From Glossina fuscipes (taxonomy: Eukaryota; Arthropoda; Insecta; Diptera; Glossinidae): a stretch of 64,000 nucleotides of DNA. The translations under genes were made by a program, and so were the position numbers. The notes below the pieces were generated by a model, which was not told the origin of the DNA, made no database searches, and saw only the letters and a program-made list of their open reading frames with translations. The stretch lies in contig NW_023998422.1 in assembly GCF_014805625.2 (NCBI RefSeq), positions 2,534,126 to 2,598,125 on the forward strand. The letters run 5' to 3'. Below, one piece after another: positions 23,633-33,365 of this stretch (its first letter is position 1; every line of letters begins with the position of its first letter).

Positions 23633-24235
23633 AAGCTTGCTTTTCACATTTATTGATAAATGATAGAGGTATGTTGGTATGTGTGCATCTAAATTCATGT
23701 TACTCATACGTCATGATTTATGGGAAGTTGATTTTTATTTTCTTTGTCGCAAATATGTTCAATCGGAAGGCTTACGTGTGTTTGTGCAACAAAATACTTG
23801 TCGTTTTATACCAAGTTTTTTAAAAAAAAAATAAACAAAACATGTTTTACAGCTACTTTTGAAAATGGAAATTTTAGAAAACATTTTTTTTAATCATTCA
23901 TTTCCTTATACAAATAAACAGAAATGCTGAAAATATGTATATACGTATATATATATATATATATATATACACCTATTTACATATGCGTATAAATATTTCT
24001 CGAAATACATGATTTGTTTATATTGAAAACAAAAACAAGTAAAAGTAAACCAAAGAAAATTCTTTCATTAACCGTTTGCCATAGAGCCATTTTCAATATG
24101 TTGGTTTCAATCAGCTTTTCGACCTCTTCGGGAATTACGTATTTAAATTGCGTCGCAAAAGTTTAATGATGAAGAGTCTACTCGTTAAACATATGGTATT
24201 TGTAATGTGAAATTAGGTAACATATTTTTTGTTTG

Positions 24236-24590
24236 TTTTGCATCCATTACCGAAGGATGAGAGGTACATTCATTTTATCAATACATTTGCAACGTTCAGA
24301 AGGAAGCTTCAGAGAGCCCGCAAGATGTACATATTCTCAAGCAGCATCAAATTCCAAATCGATTTGTTGTAAACATTCTCGTGAACGAAGAAATAAAGCT
24401 ATCGACTTCAAATTTGGTGAATATATTGGAACTTCTTGGACACAAATTGGCATTGAAACTAAGCCAAATTGGCCAGATGCTGGTCCCATCTGCTCAACCG
24501 AAAAAAGGAAAAAGGAAATCAATTATGCCACCACTTCACACATTTAATATCAATTCATTTGACCTTTTTCGTCTATAACATATGTTTACC
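24236..24590 (+). repeat. Dispersed repeat family B, copy 1
   Basis: Shares a colinear set of blocks with copies 2-5: 'agaaggaagcttcagag', 'gtacatattct.aagcagcat', 'atcgacttcaaatttgg' and 'ccaaattgg'. The 'aagtatatattcttgatcagcatcaa'-type core resembles the INE-1/DINE-1 consensus as I remember it. It is non-coding, so the frames across it are incidental. Confidence 0.6.
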
Positions 24591-24949
24591 ACTCTTACGC
24601 TTGTAGAGTATGAGGCATAGGAAAAATGGCCAAGACGTGTAAACACTCAAACTTTCATGGGAAAGGTTATAATGATCGTTTTTTAAGCATAAACTTCAGG
24701 ATAGTACGGTAACGTCATATATTATTCAGTGTTATGGGATAATTGATATGTAATAAGAATTACAATAAAACATTAGTTCTAGCAAGAAACATAGGGCGGA
24801 TATAATTTTATTTTAATTCCTCACCTCCGTATTCGCTAAACTTCTTATCTTGTTGGAGACCACAAAACACTAGTGTATGTTAAGCATTTTGCTTCTAGAA
24901 AAATAGTTATGTTTTTCTTATTATATATCTCGTATATATATATTAAGTA
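24591..24949. other. No gene recognised
   Basis: AT-rich spacer between a family B repeat and a MITE. Confidence 0.5.
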
Positions 24950-25315
24950 CAGTGAGGACCCAAAGTCATCCCTCGTTTTGGCCTCACGAGTTCTCCGTCT
25001 CTGGCTGGGGGGAGAGGGAGTGCTGGAGAGTAAGCTAGCATAAGAATAGGATAGGCATAGAATAAGAATAGATTAAGATAGAATAGGAATAGATCAAGAA
25101 TATAATAGGCTAGATTAAGCGTGGGCTAAGGATAGGTTAGGAGTAGGGAAATAAAATAGGTTAAGGAGTTGCATTTTAGTCTTAGACGTAAAAAGTCGGC
25201 GTTTAGCGCTGAAAAGAAAGTAAAGTGTAACAAATTGAAACCTACAGAATAAAGGTCCTTCCCTGGGCCGCTGAGCTGCCCCAGCCATAAGGAAAGGGAC
25301 GAAACGTCCTCACAG
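24950..25315. mobile_element. TIR element (MITE) with internal tandem array
   Basis: The left end CAGTGAGGAC and the inverted right end CTGTGAGGAC match at 9 of 10 positions and are flanked by GTA and TAC, so the identity extends outward through AAGTAC. Weaker similarity continues inward (TCCCT and GGCTGGGG on both arms). The TA flank and CAG start suggest a pogo/Tigger-like non-autonomous element of about 366 bases. The middle (about 25035-25165) is an imperfect tandem array of an AGAATAG/GGATAGG-type unit of roughly 10-12 bases. There is no coding capacity. Confidence 0.6.
25035..25165. repeat. Imperfect AGAATAG/GGATAGG tandem array
   Basis: About ten variants of a roughly 10-12-base purine-rich unit, all inside the TIR element at 24950-25315. 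Confidence 0.7.
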
Positions 25316-27079
25316 TACTTCACTTTCTGATCACAGTAGTACATTGGCTATTGTGCAATTTAGGCCTTAATCCGTGATAGCTAATTAAATGCATATTCTG
25401 GGTCATTAAAATTTTTGATTAGGCCGTTAGCACTCGGTAAGACTTCCATTAAAAACGATAACTTACTGACTAATTAGAGACCGTAAAGCATAGCTAAATA
25501 GTGTAAGCTGTATATAGGATTTATGAAGCCCTCGATAGACATTAAGTTCAAAGACTTCTCTCTTATGTTCATATTTCAGTCTTAGATTTTATTAATTTTC
25601 AGTATTTATCTATATCTGTCGAAAACTGACGATCTCATTCTATAATTTTCCATAATATTTAGATACGACGTTGATTAAAATTTTCAATTAGTTAAGTGTA
25701 GCCTACGTGTAAGGTGGATATAAGATAATTAGGAAATTTTAAAGATTAAGTGCTTTTTTTCATTTTTTGCATGAACTTATGTGTGCAAAGTCCGATCGCT
25801 GTGTGCGGTCTATATAAATACATACGATCATGATTATGAATCTATTTTTTTTTTTNNNNNNNNNNNNNNNNNNNNNNNNNNNNNNNNNNNNNNNNNNNNN
25901 NNNNNNNNNNNNNNNNNNNNNNNNNNNNNNNNNNNNNNNNNNNNNNNNNNNNNNNGCATCAGCAGCGGCATCAGCATCACCATCCATCTATAAAAGAGTT
26001 TGCTTTGATACTTCCATAAGATTGCTGTGGAATAGTTGAGTGATTTGCGTAATACCAGTGGCTTTAATTAGGGTCAGCCGCAAATTATTTGCTTGAAAGC
26101 ACTTCATGTAGATAATGAATTAATGGAATTTCAATTTCAAATTTATTCGATTTAACATTTTTTTTTTGTTCTTTTTTGGCAAATGTATATTAAACCAAAG
26201 CAGAAAAAAATTGATATTTTTCATTTTGAAAGCAAATTTATATTCATTCATAGCTGGTATATAAATTTCCAATTACTGTTTTTGAAGAACAGTGGGGGAC
26301 AAATCTAAGAAGAAGCCCAGGTAGCCGCCACGACGGAGAAGGCTTTAATTGATTCGGAAACTGTGCCGGGTAAATATAATAATAAAGGACGGATCCATTT
26401 GAAGTCCTTAACGACGTTAGATATGCTTTCACAAATTTTGGGTACATTTTTCGCAAGTGTGTGGATCCAGAAAGTAACAAGGGCCTCCAATTCCTATACT
26501 AAGCATGACCATGTTTGCATGTACAGAAGACATACTCTGAGTGGTTAATTATTAGAAGAAAATCACATCGCACTTGGTGGACTATAATTTTTTATTAATT
26601 AATGTGAATGGGAGAAATTTGAATTCAACGATTGGCTCCGCAGTCATGAAGAGAAGATTTCGATCAGCAACAGAAGTTGAAGCGAATATCGTTGACATTG
26701 TATATGGGTGTGCGTATCAATCAGGGAAAATCCTTAGTAACCGATTTATTAACCGTTCGTGGTAATAGAGCTCTACGAAAAAATCATGTTGACCGCTCCC
26801 TTCTCTCTATACAGAAACCCGCCGGTGAACGAAATCTCTACCCAGAGCCCGCAGGCTTGATAAGGAATGATTGGTGCTCCTTGTCATTCAAGGAAAAGGT
26901 GATTTGTTAGCAAAAGTTAATTTTCGTTAGAAGCGTTTCGGGAACCTTACCTTACATATATATATATATACATATATATGTGTTCATGAAGAAATAACAA
27001 CAACAAATAAAACACTATAGTGAATCACGTCTCACCATTAAATACTCTACACCACTTTACAGTCAGCGATTCATTCTAA
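25316..27079. other. No gene recognised; contains assembly gap
   Basis: Holds the N run at 25856-25955. At about 26289-26548 both strands have open frames. One plus reading starts EEAQVAATTEKALIDSETVP and two overlapping minus readings are also open, with no recognised domain. There is an (AT)n patch at about 26949-26975. Confidence 0.45.
25856..25955. other. Assembly gap, 100 N
   Basis: Exactly 100 N between a poly(T) run and a CAGCAT-rich stretch. The round size suggests a scaffold join of unknown length, so features may be missing here. Confidence 0.98.
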
Positions 27080-27260
27080 CTTTTCAAAATAAAATGTTAT
27101 AGCGAAAGTGGTCCGTTTCGGGCTATTGCAACGACGTTGGGGAAAAACATGCCCAAAACATGTACCAAATTTTGGCAAAATATATTAAAAACTGCGACCT
27201 GTAGGTTGAGGATAGGAAAAGAAGAGAGACATAATTGGTGAAGGATATGATTAGGTTATG
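27080..27260 (-). repeat. Dispersed repeat family A, copy 4 (partial)
   Basis: The minus strand reads 'caacctacaggtcgcag', then 'tttggtacatg', matching the family's middle section. The ends are unclear. Confidence 0.45.
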
Positions 27261-28670
27261 AATATTAAAAGTTTTAGCTCAAACTGGACTTGTATTCACT
27301 CACCATCCAAAGATAGGAAGAGATAGTAAGAGATGTCTTTAGGAGCAGTTTATGTTTAGTTGGAAGCATTTTCAAATAAAAATGAGTTAGCATAGATTCA
27401 TCGAGATGACCTCTGCAGGGATATAAATTATGGATGATGCGAAATGTGGAAGCGCTTCGAAAATTGAATCTTTTAATCTAAATACTCGCTATTCGGACAA
27501 AATTTAATACTTTTAGAATTGTCTCCATTTTTCACTTCACCTAGACGTAGATAAGTCAATTTTATTCTAATTTTTTTGGTTTAAATTTTTCGCTAGTGAC
27601 AGCACATGCCCAGCTGCTCTTCGAGAATAGCCCTTGAGTTTATTAAACGACGGATTCTTGTTTCAACAAATTGGCTCGGATCCATTGCTTGCTTTAAAAC
27701 ACTTTACCTATGCGCATCCGTTTTCAGTCCCTACGCAAAACCGCGAATTGCTTCAATATCCACCAATTAGAAAAAGGGATATTCAAGTGAAGAACACTCT
27801 TCTCCTGCTTTGACCGCACAGACAACAAATATTGTCATCAATGTCAAGAATTATATGCATTGAACCCTTTGGTCATTTATGGCCGTCCTAGTACATGTAC
27901 ACGGTTTTCGGGCAAGCATGCCCTGTTAGTCGATTTACAGACATCTTTTAATAAAGCGCAAGAATATATGTAAAATTCTTATACATGCATCTTTAAAAAT
28001 TTGATGGGTGTGAACCATTTTTCTATATTAATTTTGTCGGGACTCTGTCAGCGTAATAAAATTCACCAACTTTTTCTCTAGCTGCTAAACCGTGTTAGAA
28101 AGAAATCTTTTTGCTTCCATTCATTTTTCTTAGATTACTCAAGTTCTTATAACTTTAATTACTTACCTAAAAAACTTTCCGAATATTTTTTTTTTTTTTC
28201 TTTCAATTAAAATTACGTTTGCTTTGAATATATTTGCTTCGGTGCACGCGCGAAAGAGAGTAAAATCTTCTAGCTCTATTGAAGCCGGTGTCACCATCTA
28301 ATGTCTAGCAATGCTTAATGCATGAATGCATATGCGCGCGGGACAGTGTTCCTATTCGACTATAAAAATATGTATGCGAACCAAAGGTAACAAATGAAAA
28401 CAAGGGAAAACACCTAAATCAATCAATGGCAGAATTAGCTTAGTATTCTCGTTCCGCTTACAATCTGGGAGAGAAAGAGAGAGAGAATTTAATCGTAAAT
28501 GTTTTCATGTGACCCTCGCCAAGATAAATGATTACTTTCGTCAAAGTCAATTGTTAAGCAAAGGATTTTAGCAAGCAACTGAACGTCTCTTGCGTAACAT
28601 AATCTCGCTTGATATTTTCCTGTTTCCGAAGCTAAAATTAACAAAATTTTATCCCATCGCGACGGCATCA
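27261..28670. other. No gene recognised
   Basis: AT-rich with short frames. It includes a poly(T) run at about 28186-28199 and a (GA)n patch near 28470-28485. Confidence 0.5.
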
Positions 28671-28765
28671 ATTTTATCGTATCTTACTTCGCTGGGAATC
28701 GGTACGATAAAATGACTGGTGATGGGTAGACAAGATTCGGCCAGAGCCGGATATTACTTTCTTAT
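28671..28765 (+). repeat. Dispersed repeat family B, 3' end (copy 7)
   Basis: An 11-base stem 'attttatcgta' (28671-28681) pairs with 28703-28713 across a 21-base loop. It is followed by 'gatgggta', a palindromic 'attcggcc.gagccggat' and 'ttactttctta'. The same order of subterminal hairpin, GATGGGTA and palindrome closes copies 2, 3 and 5. The 5' part is not recognisable. Confidence 0.5.
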
Positions 28766-29084
28766 ATGTTTATTCCCTTATCTTTACGGCTTTAACAAAG
28801 TTTAGAATTAAAAAGTTTTATAATTGCTTTGACAGATCTTTCGTTTACACAGCTGTTTGAATATCCAATGATCGAATCAAGTTAACGGTAAAAGGGACAT
28901 TTTTTCTTCCAGATGATTGATAAGCAAAGATTGTCATATAATTGAATGACATGAATATAATACAGTTTAGGAAACCTCCCTCAAGTGAACTGATGATTAA
29001 AGAGATTATGTTATGGTCTCAACTGGGGAACTGTTTGATTACACTTTTTACTTAATAGATGTATGCGTATATATGATTTGTTTT
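28766..29084. other. No gene recognised
   Basis: AT-rich spacer between two dispersed repeats. I see nothing in it. Confidence 0.5.
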
Positions 29085-29700
29085 TTATACCCTACATCAT
29101 TTGTGGTAGATGGTATATCAAGCTATTGCGGACGTATGTAACACCCAAAAGAGCTTAGGGTAGACCCAACTTTTATTATGCCGATCGATTCAGGATCACC
29201 TTCTAAATCGATCTAAGCTTGTCTGTCTGTCTGTCCATCCAGGTCGAAATTTCTGAGATATTTTGATGAAATTTGGTATACAGGCGTACCTTGAAAATGA
29301 TTCGGATTGATCCACCCTTTCGGCCACTCCTCACATGACGCCCTATTCTGTAAGGCAAAAATTGTAATTTTCGAAATTCGTCGACAAGAGTGGCTGAGTG
29401 TTAGTATTTCGGCGTTCTAAAGTGGCGTGAAAACTTTGCACCGACTGGAACAATTCTTTAGACTCCCTCTGGTATAACCGTCCCTAGGCACAAGTCAATC
29501 TCTTTGGACTCCCACATGTATAGGCGCTATCACGAAACGCAAACTCTTATATGCAGGGAAAGTCTAACCTCCCAATATGCGGCCATTCGAGAAAGTTATG
29601 GCTTTGCATGAAAGCACTATGTACGTTTTGGTGTACGATTACCAAAGCTTCACTAGGCGAAATGGTATAGAGTATGCTATAGTCGACGTTGCATCACTCT
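29085..29700 (+). repeat. Dispersed repeat family A, copy 5
   Basis: The best-preserved start: TACCCTACATCATTTGTGGT, then 'gcggacgtatgtaacaccc', 'ccgatcgattcaggatca', 'cttgtctgtctgtctgtcc' and 'gatattttgatgaaatttgg'. It ends with 'ctatagtcgacgttgc'. A tRNA-like stretch interrupts it from about 29391, which explains why it is longer than copies 6, 7 and 9. Confidence 0.65.
29385..29450 (+). repeat. Weak tRNA-like stretch inside family A copy 5
   Basis: Contains 'tggctgagtgttagtattt', resembling a tRNA D-arm/A box, and then 'cggcgttctaaagtggcgtg', resembling an anticodon and T-arm region. The B box is poor. It could be a decayed SINE head or a pseudo-tRNA. Confidence 0.3.
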
Positions 29701-30056
29701 AATGCTCGCACTTTTTTTTTCTTATATTAATTTCTTTCATTTGTAAGAGAGAAGAGCTATCATTGTAAGCAAGAAGAAAAAAAAAAAGAAAGATTCTACC
29801 GTCACTCTAATGATAGCCCAGAACGACAAGACTGTGACCATTAAAAACATAAAATTTTAATAGTCATCAATCACAGCGTTAGTGACAACAAACTGCCGTG
29901 CCAAGCGGTCTTAATAAAAGAGACGAACAGACAAGCAAACAAACAAACGCAACAAATTGTCAGAGGTCTTTTGTTTTTTTTTTTTCGAATAGTTCTTTTC
30001 AGGTCGCTACACAAAAACTTAGATCAAGTACATGTACATATAAATTGAGCTAGGAA

Positions 30057-30076
30057 GTACGTACGTACGTACGTAC
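30057..30076. repeat. (GTAC)5 microsatellite
   Basis: Five perfect copies of the self-complementary unit GTAC. Confidence 0.95.
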
Positions 30077-30998
30077 ATATCGAATGTGTATGTATATGCG
30101 TTGATAGTCAAAAGTTAAGTATCAGTTAATGATGTAATAAATGCAGTAAATATGTCGCTATCCGTCCGTATAAACTTTAATAGAATATATACATACACAT
30201 ACATATTTATTGCTTAGATCATTATATATGTGTGCGTTGAATAAATAAACACTTTTCGCTTTATTACATATGAAATGCCATTCTTAACTTTTAATCATTC
30301 AGTCAGTCTTACTGTCCTCACTGACTGACTGACTAACTGAATGGCTGGCCGACTAGGTAAAGGTAAGGTAAACTTTGGTTTTCGTATGCTCTTGACTGTT
30401 AACTGCGATATGGTATAGACGCTGTTGACTCTGCATAAATAACGGTAAAAGTGCTATAAACTTAGGATCTACTATACACAAATGGCAAATTGAAAATTAT
30501 ACGCAGAATAATGCAAACACACAAAGAATATGCAATGAATTATAGGTGTATATAGGAATGTGAGAAAAAGAAAAAAAAGAAGAAAAACAAAATAAAACAT
30601 GCTTTTATACATACGAGCAAATAACCGAATACATAGCCATAGGCGGAAAATAAATACTATTTATACCTATGAATGCATATGAGTTTCTATGCATGTATGT
30701 CTATATGCATAGAGCATATGCGTGCGTATACATATGCTTGCATAATAAGTCAGAACCCCTTAGGTTAGCACTCGTAAGTATTGCATTTGAAAACACAAAA
30801 AAAAAAAAAAATATATATATATATATGCAGTTAACTTAATGATAATGATGATGACGCTTTTAATGTCAGTCTTTTATTGCAACCAAACAATGTGATAATG
30901 TCGTCATGATAAATAACTCTTTACAATCAGTGAATCATTTTTTTATTGCCAGTTATATAACCAATTCAAAAAAAAAAGAGAAGAAGAAGAAGAAAAAG

Positions 30999-31024
30999 AA
31001 CAACAACAACAACAACAACAACAA
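30999..31024. repeat. (CAA)n microsatellite
   Basis: About eight copies of CAA after an AAG-rich stretch. Confidence 0.9.
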
Positions 31025-31178
31025 ATATAAATGTAAACTTGGGACGAACCTCTTTACTCAACTATCATGTATTAGTAAATTGCATATTATTTAACGTAAT
31101 CGACTCATGATTAACAATTTAGCATAAAATACAAGATTTCCCATTAACTTTCCGCTTGAAAATATGCCTTAATTTAGC

Positions 31179-31502
31179 TTAGGCTGCAAAAGAGCAAATT
31201 AAATAATGCTTAACAGTTCCGGGCATATCTTTCACTAGGTTTCTATAACTTTTTTTTTCCTCGTAGCAAGAAAATTTAAAAAGAAAACCTATGACAAATG
31301 CACTGGCCCTTTGAATTGTAACTTGAACTGTTGGCGTTTTTATCGCCTGCTTATTATCCCTGCGCGATTTCGGGGCTTTGAAGCTCACAATTATCAAAAT
31401 GAGAAACTCTTGATACGTTAAATACAGACGGTGTACTAGCGTGTCCGTAAAAGCTGTAACTTCTTCATGTGAAAATTCCATCGTTAAGCTTATACCTAAC
31501 AT
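31179..31502 (-). other. Unrecognised open frame, 107 codons
   Basis: A minus-strand frame reads MLGISLTMEFSHEEVTAFTD at its start and later PKSRRDNKQAIKTPTVQVTI. Further upstream on the same strand (about 31825-31620), broken frames read MSGVHKEKENIVQLIDNN and then FQFIIDVNGLITH. I recognise no family. Ordinary composition and several nearby broken frames hint at a decayed gene or element. Chance is still possible. Confidence 0.2.
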
Positions 31503-32512
31503 TATAAGTTATTCCACGAAAGCGTATGCACAATAATTGTTTGGACTTTTGAATAGGTTGAGTTTGGTGCTAACAGATCTACTGAATACGGAAGGCGTTA
31601 CATTTTCTGTTTAATTTGAAGGCAAATACTACCGAATCGTCCGCAGCCTTAAGGGATAATATCGATGCGTACGTAGAAATGGTGTGCGTTATTAAACCGT
31701 TAACATCGATGATAAACTGGAAGAATGCATGGTTCCCCTGTTAGGCGATATCCACTACTAGAAAAGAAATATTATTATCAATGAGCTGCACAATGTTTTC
31801 TTTCTCTTTGTGAACACCAGACATTATTCCGTTTGATTAACACTCTTTATTTTTTTCTATACACGTAATCACTCACATTATACGTGTAATTCCGTGACGG
31901 TTAGAAGGAAGTGAGAAAAGGGAAAATGCAGCCTAGTGAGTGTGCTTCAAATCGGTAAATGTCATACCTTTACGCAATGAGAGAACTTTTTCGGAAGATA
32001 TCAAGATCAAGTATGATCTACCGCCCTTATATTTCAATCCGCGAACCTTGACTTGACTCGGCTACTCCGCGCAAGTTATTGGGTTTTTTCAGCGATTTAA
32101 TGTCTGCCCGTACAGTGCTTCTATTCCTTTGACTACATGCATTAAATATATCATTTTTTGGATAGCCTCAAAAGATGTATTACTTTTTTCTCTTAGAATG
32201 CATTTTCAATAAAGCTCTCTTAATGAAATATGCCATGACATTCGTACACCCTACAAAGCTTAAAGTTTGGACGGATATAGATAAAGGGACATACAGCTTT
32301 ATGGTAGCGATAACTTCATTGCGCTGGACTGGAATTTTATGTTGTATCCATAATTTGAAATATTTGAGATATATTAAGGATATTTGATACAGTGACGTCA
32401 CTAAGAAAGAAATCCGCTGAAAATTGTTTGGATAGGCGCACTTTCACGATCACTCTCCTATATAATGCTTTAAGCGGAAAACGTCATTATATGAAAACAC
32501 TTAAGAGAATTA
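31503..32512. other. No gene recognised
   Basis: Broken minus frames as noted above. On plus, a 70-codon frame at 32175-32387 has no known motif. Confidence 0.45.
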
Positions 32513-33365
32513 TATTCGGTCGTGACCGAATATGATGTATCCTTCACCACTATCCTGAAGGAAAAGGACGCGATATAAAGTGGAAATTTATATCGCGTAT
32601 GTGTTTTACTTTATGAGAAACTAGCAAAAAAAACGAAAAGCAAAGGTATTTAAGGTTTTTGCGACATAGACGTGGGCGTTATAGACGCGCCCCTCAAAAA
32701 CTCTGTTGCAAATTTGTAAGCGATATCGGCATTTTAGCGAACGAGAGAGTGAATATCACTCTCACAGCTGAGCAGACGGAGAGATAAACCGACGAACAGA
32801 GGGACATGTTTAGGTGCATTTCAAATCTGAAGCTGGCCAAGACTTGAAATATTTTATGGGATTTTAAAAGCTTGCTTCCGTTTGTTATAAGAATTTTGGA
32901 AAAAAGGAAGCTATGATATACTGTAAAATTGAGTAGGCGTGGTCAAAATTTTCCATTTTTTGCAGGTATTACAGCATCGCCCATAGAATATACATCCAAA
33001 TTTTTGTAAATTTATCTCTTTTGGTTTATGAGTAAAGAGCAAAAATCAATTACTTGTTTATTTTGAAAAACAAAGGTGTTCTAAATTTACTTGGTACTGT
33101 AGGCGTATGTTTCGACGAATTTGGTCCATTTCCAATACCAATTTGCGTGTACAAGCTTCCAAAGTTTCTGCCAAATTTGAAGTCAACGGCTCTATTTTGG
33201 CAGTTAGGGGAATTTTTTCCAGTAAACGGATTCAGAACTTGTTGCCGATCACGAATATATTCTTTGTGGAGTTTCCAATTTTTCCTTCTGGGCTTTGCAC
33301 ACATGTTGAAAAATGAATATACCCCTTATCTTTCGCTGATGGGTATAATCGGATGGGGCAATTGC
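32513..33365 (-). repeat. Dispersed repeat family B, copy 2 (near full length)
   Basis: Reading on the minus strand, it starts near 33360 with 'ttatacccatcagcga' and continues with 'agaatatattcgtgatcggca' and 'ttgacttcaaatttggcaga'. It ends near 32513. The 3' end holds a perfect 12-base stem (32568-32579 with 32587-32598, 7-base loop) and then a terminal palindrome, TATTCGGTC-gt-GACCGAATA (32513-32532). The hairpin close to the 3' end is what Helitron-type elements show. Non-coding. Confidence 0.65.

Larger units (their letters stand above)
22046..24235. other. No gene recognised; simple repeats
   Basis: Includes (CCAA)n, a (GCCT)n patch, CAA-type arrays near 22780-22815, poly(T) near 23001-23016 and 23350-23368, and (AT)n near 23948-23970. 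A GC-richer stretch at 22165-22260 has no readable domain. Confidence 0.5.
29701..31178. other. No gene recognised; simple repeats
   Basis: Includes (GTAC)n at 30057-30076, a GACT-type patch at 30312-30340, (AT)n near 30811-30826, and (CAA)n at 30999-31024. No coding signal. Confidence 0.5.

Noticed and set aside
24233..24578. Three overlapping frames of 61-104 codons
   Set aside because: They fall within family B copy 1. Being open on both strands at once indicates chance in a short repeat.
25760..26039. Frames running through the N block
   Set aside because: They contain unknown residues across an assembly gap and have no supporting sequence on either side.
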